From positions 1 through 9,056 of the forward strand of contig PWLT01000213.1 of the NCBI GenBank assembly GCA_003558415.1: a stretch of 9,056 nt of DNA, written 5' to 3'. This document shows positions 1 through 6,403 of the stretch, in pieces (the stretch's first letter is position 1; each line of letters begins with the position of its first letter). The notes under the pieces are model-generated. The model had not been told where the DNA came from. It searched no databases and saw only the letters and a list, made by a program, of their open reading frames with translations. The stretch is from Hyphomicrobiales bacterium (GTDB lineage Bacteria; Pseudomonadota; Alphaproteobacteria; Rhodobacterales; Rhodobacteraceae). Both the position numbers and the translations under genes were made by a program.

Positions 1-2469
1 CTCGTCGTCGGCGGCGGTGCCGTCGGAACCGCGATCGCCTATCATCTCGCCCGGGCCGGGTGGTCGGATGTCGTGCTGCTGGAGCGCGACGAATTGACCT
101 CGGGCTCCACCTGGCACGCCGCGGGGCTGCTGCCGCTGTTCAACATGGGCCACGCGCCCAGCTACATCCACGACTATTCGGTGAATTTCTACAAGACGCT
201 GGAGGAGGAAACCGGCCTCAATCCCGGCTTCTACGTGGTGGGCAACCTGCGCATGGCCCGCACGCGCGAGCGCATGGATGAATACATGCTCTACGCCACC
301 ACCGCCGAGACGGTGGGCATCCCCTATGAATGGCTGACCCCGCGCGAGATGTCCGAGCGCTGGCCGCTGTTGCGTACCGAGGATCTGGAGGGTGCGATCT
401 TCCACCCCACGGATGGCTACATCAACCCCGCTGACCTCACCCAGGCCATGGCCAAGGGCGCGCGCCAGCGCGGGGTGGAGATCATCCGCAAGGCGCAGGT
501 CGACGGCTATCGCTGGACCGGCAGCGAGTGGGTCGTGAGCTGCACCCGGATGATCGAGAAGGGCGGCAATCTCGTCCCCTCGCCCGAGGGGTTCGAGATC
601 ACCGCCGAGCATGTCGTCACCGCCACCGGCAACCACGCCCAGCGCACCGCGCGGCTGCTGGGGCTGAAGATCCCCGCGATCCCGGTGGAGCATCAGTATA
701 TCGTCACCGAACCCGACCCCAAGCTCGTGGAGTGGCGCAAGACGAACCCCGAACACCCCGTCCTGCGCGACGCCGACGCCAAGTGGTATGTTCGCGAGGA
801 ACGCGGCGGCTGGATCCTCGGCCCCTATGAGCGCAACGCGCCCGCGCGTTTTCTCTATGACGTGCCGGACTCCTTCCGCGCCGATCTCTTCCCCCTCGAT
901 CTGGAGCGCATCGAGGAGGAGTACATGGAGATGATCCACCGCATCCCCTCATCCGAGACCGTGGGGCTCAAGGACGACTTCAACGGCCCGATCTGCTACA
1001 CGCCCGACGGCAATCCGCTCCTTGGGCCGGCGCCGGGGCTGCGGAACATGTGGCTGGCCGAGGGCTTTTCCTTCGGCATCACCGCCGCGGGCGGGGTGGG
1101 GCATTACATGGCGCAGATGATGGTCGAGGGTGAGGCCGAGATCGACATGGCCGCGCTCGACCCCAAGCGGTTCGGTGGCTGGATGACCACCGAATACGCC
1201 GCGCGCAAGAACGAGGAAGCCTATGAGCATGTCTACATCCTGCACCATCCCGACGAGGAACGCCCGGCCTGCCGGCCGCTGCGCACCGCGCCGTGCTATG
1301 AGCGGATGAAGACCGCCGGGGCCTGCTTCGGCATGGTCAATGGCTGGGAACGCCCGAACTACTTCGCCCCCGAGGGGTTCGACGACGCGGCCGCGCGCAG
1401 CTTCCGGCGCGGCGGCTGGTGGCCCTATGCGGAGGCGGAGGCGAAAGCGGTGCGCGAAGGCGTGGGGCTGATCGACGCCACCGCCTTCAGCAAGCACCGG
1501 GTGGCCGGGCCCGGCGCGACGGCATTCCTTGACTGGTTCACCTGCAACCGTCTGCCGCGCGTGGGGCGTATCAACCTGACCTATGCGCTCAGCGAGGCCG
1601 GCACCACGCGCACCGAGTACACCATCGTACGATTGTCGGAAAATGAATACTACCTGATCTCGTCGGGTGCGCTAACCGCCTATGACGGCGACTTTCTGCG
1701 CAAGGCGGTAGAAGACAAAATGTCGGATTTCGGCTATATCGAAGTGCAGGATGTCACCACGCAATTTGGTGTCTTCGCGCTTGCCGGGCCGAAATCGCGC
1801 GAGCTTCTCAACGCTGTGCTGCGCGATGCGGAGCCCGCGAGCGCGCTGGGCAACAAGCGCTTTCCGTGGCTCTCGATGCGCGAGATCGAGCTGGGCATGT
1901 GCCCGGTGCGCGCGCTGCGGCTGGCCTATACCGGGGAACTGGGATGGGAGCTGCACCACCCCATCGAGATGCAGAACTACCTCTTTGATCTGCTCATGTC
2001 GGCGGGCGGGCCGCTGGGGCTCAAGCTGGTCGGCGCGCGGGCGCAGAACTGGCTGCGCCAGGAGAAGAGCTACCGCGCCTTCGGCCATGAACTGGGCCGC
2101 GACGGCACGCCGCTGGAGGCCGATCTGCCGCGATTCATTGATCTGTCCAAGGAGTTTCACGGCAAGGAGGCGATGCAGGCCATCGGCATCCGCTCGAAAT
2201 GTGTCACCCTGCTCATCGATGGCCCCGAGGATGCCGACCCCTGGGGGCGCGAGGCCGTCTATGCCGGAGATGAGCGTGTAGGACGCCTCACCTCGGGCGG
2301 GTATTCGGTGATGTTCGGCAAGTCCATCGGCATGGGCTATGTGCGCCCCGATCTGGCCGGGCCCGGCACGCGGCTGCAGGTGAAGATGTTCGACCGGCTC
2401 TGGGACGCCGAAGTCACGGTGGACAGCCCGCACGACCCCGAGAACCTGCGCCTGCGCGCCGACGGGTGA
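1..2469 (+). CDS. FAD-dependent oxidoreductase with C-terminal GcvT domain, dimethylglycine/sarcosine dehydrogenase-like (5'-partial)
   Basis: The reading frame is open from base 1 and ends at TGA 2467-2469, giving 822 visible residues; the start codon lies just upstream, with probably about ten residues missing. Visible residues 3-8 are the Rossmann FAD motif (VGGGAV). The GSTWHAAG motif follows, and its His (visible residue 39, codon 115-117) matches the position of the covalent FAD-histidine in dimethylglycine dehydrogenases/oxidases. EHQY (230-233) is the conserved active-site region. A DAO domain spans roughly 1-385, an FAO_M linker 390-445, a GcvT-like folate domain 450-690 (GELGWE at 645-650) and a C-terminal GcvT barrel 710-805. 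The length matches the 810-870 residue family. Members oxidise N-methyl amines such as dimethylglycine or sarcosine and pass the methylene carbon to tetrahydrofolate. The exact substrate cannot be read here, since related bacteria carry many paralogues. An internal start at GTG 73 would remove the FAD motif and is not real. Family call firm; substrate uncertain. Confidence 0.93.
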   Translation, partial: LVVGGGAVGTAIAYHLARAGWSDVVLLERDELTSGSTWHAAGLLPLFNMGHAPSYIHDYSVNFYKTLEEETGLNPGFYVVGNLRMARTRERMDEYMLYATTAETVGIPYEWLTPREMSERWPLLRTEDLEGAIFHPTDGYINPADLTQAMAKGARQRGVEIIRKAQVDGYRWTGSEWVVSCTRMIEKGGNLVPSPEGFEITAEHVVTATGNHAQRTARLLGLKIPAIPVEHQYIVTEPDPKLVEWRKTNPEHPVLRDADAKWYVREERGGWILGPYERNAPARFLYDVPDSFRADLFPLDLERIEEEYMEMIHRIPSSETVGLKDDFNGPICYTPDGNPLLGPAPGLRNMWLAEGFSFGITAAGGVGHYMAQMMVEGEAEIDMAALDPKRFGGWMTTEYAARKNEEAYEHVYILHHPDEERPACRPLRTAPCYERMKTAGACFGMVNGWERPNYFAPEGFDDAAARSFRRGGWWPYAEAEAKAVREGVGLIDATAFSKHRVAGPGATAFLDWFTCNRLPRVGRINLTYALSEAGTTRTEYTIVRLSENEYYLISSGALTAYDGDFLRKAVEDKMSDFGYIEVQDVTTQFGVFALAGPKSRELLNAVLRDAEPASALGNKRFPWLSMREIELGMCPVRALRLAYTGELGWELHHPIEMQNYLFDLLMSAGGPLGLKLVGARAQNWLRQEKSYRAFGHELGRDGTPLEADLPRFIDLSKEFHGKEAMQAIGIRSKCVTLLIDGPEDADPWGREAVYAGDERVGRLTSGGYSVMFGKSIGMGYVRPDLAGPGTRLQVKMFDRLWDAEVTVDSPHDPENLRLRADG

Positions 2470-2496
2470 GCGTGAGGCCCGAGAGCGGCGTCACGC
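2470..2496. other. Convergent gene junction with weak inverted repeat
   Basis: Only 21 bases (2470-2490) separate the stop of the plus-strand dehydrogenase from the stop of the minus-strand methyltransferase. GCGTGA at 2470-2475 is complementary to TCACGC at 2491-2496, giving a 6-bp stem with a 15-base loop that reaches into the methyltransferase stop codon. There is no T tract on either side. It could be a weak bidirectional terminator or chance in GC-rich DNA. Confidence 0.25.
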
Positions 2497-3147
2497 CCCG
2501 GCGCGATGCACCAGTGTCAGGTTGCCCGCCGGCATCTCGACGGTTGCCACCTCGCTGAGGCCGGCGGCGCGGAGTTGCTCGTGGATCTCCTCGACATCCT
2601 TGTAGCCGATCGAGGGGTCCTGTGCGCGGAGACTGGCGTCAAAGGCCCGATCACCTTGTGTGACGAGCTCCCCCGCGCGGCGGAAGGGTCCGTAGATGAA
2701 CAGCCGTCCCTCGGGGGCGAGGGCTTGCGCGGTCTCGCTCAGCAGGTTTGCGACCTCGTCGCCCGATATCAGGTGCAGCAGATTGACGAGCAGGATCGCC
2801 TCCCAACGCCCGATCCGTCCAGCCCATCCGGGGCGCGCGGCGTCGAGCGCCAATGGGTCGCGCAAATTGGGCAGAGCGGCCTCGGCCGCATGGGCGCGGA
2901 TCGAGGCGCGGCAGGCGGGGTCGATATCGCTGGGCTGCCACTCCAGCGCCGGAAAGCGCGCGGCGAAGGCGCAGGCATGCTCGCCGGTTCCGCTGGCGAT
3001 TTCGAGCACGCGGCCCTTCGCGGGCAGATGCGCGGCGAGTACCTCGGCGATGGGCTCGCGGTTGCGCGCCGCCGAGGGCGCGTGGCGTTTCGCGCCCTGC
3101 GCGGGGGCGCGCGCGTCGGGCAGGTCGAGCCGGCGCGGCGGGCGCAT
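2491..3147 (-). CDS. DUF938 family SAM-dependent methyltransferase (METTL26-like)
   Basis: This 218-residue class I methyltransferase-like protein has the DUF938 hallmark near the N-terminus (APSAARNREPI, residues 23-33), followed by the SAM-binding loop LEIASGTGEHA (48-58), the acidic end of strand beta-2 (PSDIDP, 72-77), LVNLLHLIS (120-128) and IYGPF (151-155). Length and motif order match the family, which includes eukaryotic METTL26; to my knowledge no substrate is established. The start is ATG 3147-3145, which shares its A with the TGA of the upstream oxidoreductase gene (TGATG). No Shine-Dalgarno sequence is visible before it, so translation is probably coupled to the upstream gene. The frame stays open upstream to about 3519, but that part only shadows the oxidoreductase gene. 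Methyl acceptor unknown; family assignment confident. Confidence 0.9.
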   Translation of the reverse strand: MRPPRRLDLPDARAPAQGAKRHAPSAARNREPIAEVLAAHLPAKGRVLEIASGTGEHACAFAARFPALEWQPSDIDPACRASIRAHAAEAALPNLRDPLALDAARPGWAGRIGRWEAILLVNLLHLISGDEVANLLSETAQALAPEGRLFIYGPFRRAGELVTQGDRAFDASLRAQDPSIGYKDVEEIHEQLRAAGLSEVATVEMPAGNLTLVHRAGA

Positions 3148-4217
3148 CAGCGCAGCCGACCCGGTGTGAGCGCGGCCAGCAGATCGCGGTCGATTTCGGG
3201 CGTGCGCCCGCCCAGCAGATCGGCCAGCAGCCGGCTGGCCGCCGCGGCGCTCTGAATTCCCTGTCCGCCCTGACCCGCGAACCAGACGAAGCCGGTGTCC
3301 TGCGGGTCGGGGCCAATGACCAGCGTTCGGTCGGGCGCGTAGCTGCGCAGCCCCGCCCAGCTTGCGGTGACGCGGGTGACGGGTTCGGTGACCATCGCCT
3401 CGTAGCGTGCGAGCCCCTCGGCCAGCACCATATCGTCGGGCCAGGCATCGTGGGGCTCGACCGGGTCGGCATCGGCGGGTGAGACCAGCCATTTGCCCGC
3501 ATCCGGCTTGGCATACCACGTCTCGCCCGCGCCGATGATCATCGGCCAGCCCGACACGTCATGCCCGCCCGGCGCGGGCAGTTGTGCCATGGAGCGGCGG
3601 AAGGGCTGAATTCCGATGGGCGCGAGATTCGCCATTTGCGCCACCTCGTCCGCCCAGGCGCCGGCGGCGTTCACCAGGATGCGGCCCTCATGCCCGCCCG
3701 CTTCGGTGTCGAGCCACCAGCCGCTTGTGTCGCGCCGGATGCCGCGCCCGGCGGCGCGCGTGTGAAACTCGGCCCCGTTGCGCCGGGCGGCGCGGGCATA
3801 GCCCTGCAGGAGCGCGTCGGTGTCGATGTCGCAGGCGTCCTCGGAGATCGCGGCGAAGGCCAGCACGTCGCGGCGCAGGATCGGCACGCGGGCGCAGGCC
3901 TCCTCGGGCGAGAGCGGGGTCAGCTCCATGGCCTGCGCATCGGCGCGGAAGGCGGCCTCATCCTCCGGCGCGGCCACCACCATGAAACCGCGCGGGGTCA
4001 GCACACCGGCCTCGGCCAGCTCCGCGCCGCTGGCGCGGTTGAGCGCCACCGTGGCCGGGGCCCCATAGCCGGGCTCGTAGAGCGCGGCAGAGCGACCCGA
4101 GGCATGGTAGCCCAGCGCCTCCTCGCTCTCCAGCACGCTCACCGTGCCAAGCTCGGACAGCCGTGCCGCCGCCGAGGCCCCGGCGATGCCGCCGCCGATG
4201 ATCAGAAAATCGCGCAT
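3147..4217 (-). CDS. FAD-dependent amine/amino-acid oxidoreductase, D-arginine dehydrogenase-like
   Basis: The 356-residue protein belongs to the DAO (FAD-dependent oxidoreductase) family. The dinucleotide-binding motif GGGIAG is at residues 8-13 with the ribose-binding Glu30; GYHASGRSAA (36-45) is the flavin-contact segment, LVNAAGAW (181-188) the second FAD contact, and WAGLRSY...GQGGQGIQ (287-322) the C-terminal FAD/substrate region. The whole chain resembles Pseudomonas aeruginosa D-arginine dehydrogenase (from memory). Residues matching its carboxylate/flavin-site side chains are kept: Tyr51, Arg208, Tyr235, Arg291, Gln322. Those matching its His48, Thr50 and guanidinium-binding Glu87 are Leu46, Glu48 and Phe78. 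It therefore probably oxidises a D-amino acid, glycine or N-methylated amino acid, but likely not D-arginine. No signal peptide is seen, so it should be cytoplasmic or peripherally membrane-bound. ATG 4217-4215 has AGGAGG four bases upstream (4222-4227). It overlaps the next gene by one base. Confidence 0.88.
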   Translation of the reverse strand: MRDFLIIGGGIAGASAAARLSELGTVSVLESEEALGYHASGRSAALYEPGYGAPATVALNRASGAELAEAGVLTPRGFMVVAAPEDEAAFRADAQAMELTPLSPEEACARVPILRRDVLAFAAISEDACDIDTDALLQGYARAARRNGAEFHTRAAGRGIRRDTSGWWLDTEAGGHEGRILVNAAGAWADEVAQMANLAPIGIQPFRRSMAQLPAPGGHDVSGWPMIIGAGETWYAKPDAGKWLVSPADADPVEPHDAWPDDMVLAEGLARYEAMVTEPVTRVTASWAGLRSYAPDRTLVIGPDPQDTGFVWFAGQGGQGIQSAAAASRLLADLLGGRTPEIDRDLLAALTPGRLR

Positions 4218-4221
4218 GCCG

Positions 4222-4227
4222 CCTCCT
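4222..4227 (-). promoter_or_regulatory. Strong Shine-Dalgarno of the DAO-like oxidoreductase gene
   Basis: AGGAGG (minus strand) lies four bases before ATG 4217. It is a full match to the anti-Shine-Dalgarno core. It fixes the start of the oxidoreductase and suggests efficient independent initiation for this two-gene unit. Confidence 0.75.
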
Positions 4228-4238
4228 TTCAGGTGTCA

Positions 4239-4267
4239 GCGATAGCCGCGCGTGCGGCGGCGGGCAA
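4239..4267 (-). promoter_or_regulatory. Possible sigma-70-type promoter for the oxidoreductase-methyltransferase pair
   Basis: On the minus strand TTGCCC (4262-4267) and TATCGC (4239-4244) are separated by 17 bases, and the -10-like box lies 21 bases before the start codon. The matches to consensus are only partial (about 4/6 and 3/6). The position, downstream of the hairpin and upstream of a strong ribosome-binding site, is suitable, but the motif could arise by chance. Confidence 0.22.
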
Positions 4268-4300
4268 GGCGTTGACGGCGCGGCGTGGCCTCATAACGCA

Positions 4301-4328
4301 CAAGGCCCGCGCCGCAGCGCGGGCCTTG
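4301..4328 (-). terminator. Perfect 12-bp hairpin downstream of the BMP gene, candidate terminator
   Basis: CAAGGCCCGCGC (4301-4312) pairs exactly with GCGCGGGCCTTG (4317-4328) around the 4-base loop CGCA. It begins 19 bases after the stop codon of the binding-protein gene. In the minus-strand direction the following bases are TGCGTTATGA, so there is no proper U tract. It may be a leaky intrinsic terminator, or a 3'-end stabiliser of the transporter mRNA that allows some read-through into the oxidoreductase gene. Confidence 0.65.
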
Positions 4329-4347
4329 CAGGGGCAAACGGGAGGGA

Positions 4348-5421
4348 TCAATCCGGCAATTCGGCCGTGATGCCCTCGACATAGTAGTCCATGGCCAGCA
4401 GATCGGCATCCGAGATCACCTCTCCCTCGCCGACGATCGGGGTGCCGTCCTGGCGGTTGAGCGGTCCGGTGAAGGGGTGATACTCGCCCGAGGCGATGGC
4501 CTCGCGCAGCTCCATCGCGCTGGCGCGCACATCCTCGGGGATCGCATCGTTCAGCGGCGACAGTTCCACCATGCCCTCGGCGAAGCCGTGCCAGATGTCC
4601 TGCGGCTCCCATGTGCCGTCCATTACCGCCTGCACGCGCTCGATGTAATAGGGCGCCCAGATGTCGAGAATCGCGGTGAGGTGCGCGTCGGGGCCGAACT
4701 CGCTCATGTCGGAGGCCTGACCAAAGGCATAGATTCCGGCATCCTGCGCAATCGAGATCGGCGCCGATGAATCGGTGTGCTGCATGAGCACATCGGCGCC
4801 CTGCTCGATCAGCGCATTGGCCGCATCGGCCTCCTGCGACGGGTCGAACCAGCTGAACAGCCAGATGACGCGGAAGCGCACATCCGGGTTGACCTCTCGG
4901 GCGTGGATATAGGCCGAGTTGATGCCATGGATCACCTCGGGGATCGGATAGGAGGCGATGTAGCCGATGGTGTTGGTCTCGGTCATGTGCCCGGCGATAT
5001 GGCCGATCACGGCGCGGCCTTCATAGAAGCGGGCGTTGTAGAGCGAGAGGTTCTCGTGGTCCTGCTGGTAGCCGGTGGCGTGTTCGAACTTCACGTCGGG
5101 GAACTGCGCGGCGACGTTGTTGGCATCGGGGCCGAAGCCGAAGGAGGTGGCGAAGATCAGGTCATGGCCCTGCAACGCCATCTGGGTCATCACCCGCTCG
5201 GCATCCGCGCCCTCGGCCACACTTTCCACATAGGAGGTCTCGACCGCGTCGCCGAAATGTTCCTCGACCTCAAGGCGCGCGGCGTCATGCGTGGCCGTCC
5301 AGCCGTAATCGCCCACCGGGCCGACATAAACGAAGCCCACCTTGGTCGGGTCATCCGCATGGGCTGCGCCAGCCAGCCCCAAGGCAAGCGCGGCGCCTGA
5401 AAGTAGTGCTCTGCGTTTCAT
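4348..5421 (-). CDS. BMP-family ABC transporter substrate-binding protein (nucleoside/nucleobase type)
   Basis: The 357-residue periplasmic binding protein captures the ligand for the adjacent ABC importer. Residues 1-22 form a signal peptide: MKRRALL, a hydrophobic Ala/Leu stretch and a probable AHA|DD cleavage site. There is no lipobox Cys, so the mature protein should be soluble in the periplasm; the Arg pair followed by Leu-Leu leaves Tat export possible. BMP-fold features follow: VGFVYVGPVGDYGWTATHD (28-46), LIFATSFGF (88-96), YNARFYEGRAVIGHIAG (128-144), LMQHTDSSAP (212-221) and FTGPLNRQDG (317-326) near the C-terminus. This type resembles purine-binding BMP proteins of Alphaproteobacteria, so adenine or a related purine is a plausible ligand, but this is inferred. 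The chosen ATG at 5421 has AGGGAG eight bases upstream and begins the signal peptide; the frame's earlier ATG at 5514 overlaps the permease gene and would bury the signal. Confidence 0.93.
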   Translation of the reverse strand: MKRRALLSGAALALGLAGAAHADDPTKVGFVYVGPVGDYGWTATHDAARLEVEEHFGDAVETSYVESVAEGADAERVMTQMALQGHDLIFATSFGFGPDANNVAAQFPDVKFEHATGYQQDHENLSLYNARFYEGRAVIGHIAGHMTETNTIGYIASYPIPEVIHGINSAYIHAREVNPDVRFRVIWLFSWFDPSQEADAANALIEQGADVLMQHTDSSAPISIAQDAGIYAFGQASDMSEFGPDAHLTAILDIWAPYYIERVQAVMDGTWEPQDIWHGFAEGMVELSPLNDAIPEDVRASAMELREAIASGEYHPFTGPLNRQDGTPIVGEGEVISDADLLAMDYYVEGITAELPD

Positions 5422-5429
5422 ATGTCTTA

Positions 5430-5435
5430 CTCCCT
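5430..5435 (-). promoter_or_regulatory. Shine-Dalgarno fixing the BMP gene start
   Basis: AGGGAG on the minus strand lies eight bases before ATG 5421-5419. It supports this start, which opens directly into a signal peptide, over the in-frame ATG at 5514 inside the preceding permease gene. Confidence 0.7.
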
Positions 5436-5441
5436 GTTGAT

Positions 5442-5456
5442 GGGGCTTAGCGCCCC
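5442..5456 (-). other. Short intercistronic hairpin between permease 2 and the BMP gene
   Basis: GGGGC (5442-5446) and GCCCC (5452-5456) form a 5-bp all-GC stem with a 5-base loop, in the 49-base gap between the permease 2 stop and the BMP start. It lies six bases upstream of the Shine-Dalgarno sequence. Such structures before binding-protein genes can shield a processed, more abundant mRNA segment; whether this one does so is unknown. Confidence 0.35.
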
Positions 5457-5470
5457 GTTTCGACTGCGCT

Positions 5471-6403
5471 TCATTGCGCGGCATGGAAGGTGCGGTTGAG
5501 CGAGCCGGGCGCATTGAGCGCGGCGCGCGAGCGGTCCGAGGATATGATCACCAGCACCAGAATGGTTATCAGATAGGGCGACATTGCCAGGTAGTGCACG
5601 GGGATGCGCACATCGGCTGCCTGAAGATTGAGCTGCAACACCACGATGCCGCCGAAGAGATAGGCCCCCACGAGCAGCCGCCACGGCCGCCAGGCCGCGA
5701 AGACCACCAGCGCCAGCGCGATCCAGCCTGCGCCGGCGGTCATGCCTTCGGTCCATTGCGGCACCCGCACGAGGCTCAGATAGGCCCCGCCCAACCCCGC
5801 GCAGGCACCGCCGAAGGCAATCGCCATGAGCCGCACGCGCACCACCCGGTAGCCCAGCGCATGCGCGGCGTCGTGGTTCTCTCCCACGGCGCGCAGGATC
5901 AGCCCCGCGCGGGTGAATTTCAAAAACGCCCAGACCGCCGCGATCAGCAAGATCGAGAGATAGACGATCAGGTCATGGCCAAAAAGCGCCCGTCCAAGCA
6001 CCGGAATGTCGGCCAGAAGCGGGATTTCCAGCTTGGCGGTGCGCGGCGGGTTCACGCCCACATAGCCCTGTCCGATCAGCGCCGAGAGGCCCAGCCCGAA
6101 CAGTGTAAGCGCCAGCCCCGTGGCGACGTGATTGGCCAGCAGCACCTGTGTGATGACCCCGAAAACCAGCGCCAGTGCCATGCCCGCGAATACCGCCGCG
6201 ATAAAGCCCAGCGCGGGGTTTCCGGTCATCACCGCCACGGCGAAGCCGCTGACTGCGCCGGTGATCATCATGCCCTCGACGCCCAGATTGAGCACGCCGG
6301 ATTTCTCCGAAATCAACTCGCCGATCCCGGCGAGCATGATCGGCGTGGCTGCCACCATCAGCGAGGCGGCAAGCACGGCGGGGTTGATCGAGGAGAGATC
6401 CAT
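5471..6403 (-). CDS. ABC transporter permease 2, BMP/YufQ type (BPD_transp_2 family)
   Basis: This 310-residue integral membrane protein is one of the two pore-forming subunits of the importer. Hydrophobic segments include about 10-30, 45-60, 66-90, 93-112, 144-162, 193-210, 224-237, 243-260 and 272-288. The family motif EKSGVLNLGVEGMMITGA sits at residues 33-50, and a cytoplasmic EAA-like coupling loop RAGL..RAVGEN..AA...G at 165-184 should contact the ATPase. ATG 6403-6401 follows directly on the TAG of permease 1 (6406-6404) with no intervening base. Its GGAGG ribosome-binding site (6412-6416) lies inside the permease 1 coding end, so the two subunits are probably translated together. The length agrees with YufQ-like permeases. 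It resembles sugar (RbsC-like) permeases as well, but the BMP partner points to nucleosides or nucleobases. Confidence 0.92.
   Translation of the reverse strand: MDLSSINPAVLAASLMVAATPIMLAGIGELISEKSGVLNLGVEGMMITGAVSGFAVAVMTGNPALGFIAAVFAGMALALVFGVITQVLLANHVATGLALTLFGLGLSALIGQGYVGVNPPRTAKLEIPLLADIPVLGRALFGHDLIVYLSILLIAAVWAFLKFTRAGLILRAVGENHDAAHALGYRVVRVRLMAIAFGGACAGLGGAYLSLVRVPQWTEGMTAGAGWIALALVVFAAWRPWRLLVGAYLFGGIVVLQLNLQAADVRIPVHYLAMSPYLITILVLVIISSDRSRAALNAPGSLNRTFHAAQ

Noticed and set aside
1672..2433. A 253-codon minus-strand frame opposite the dehydrogenase, and similar antisense frames at 949-1497 and 4777-5400
   Set aside because: They have no recognisable domains and mirror conserved coding regions on the other strand.
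2491..3519. A longer 342-residue version of the methyltransferase
   Set aside because: The extra N-terminal part is out-of-frame reading of the oxidoreductase gene. The DUF938 homology starts right after ATG 3147, which overlaps the upstream stop in a classic TGATG.
4245..4258. Small inverted repeat GCCGC/GCGGC upstream of the oxidoreductase gene
   Set aside because: A 5-bp repeat in very GC-rich DNA is likely by chance, and it is not a convincing operator.
4348..5514. Longer BMP protein starting at 5514
   Set aside because: It would overlap permease 2 and put 31 charged residues before the signal peptide. ATG 5421 has a good ribosome-binding site and opens directly into the signal sequence.
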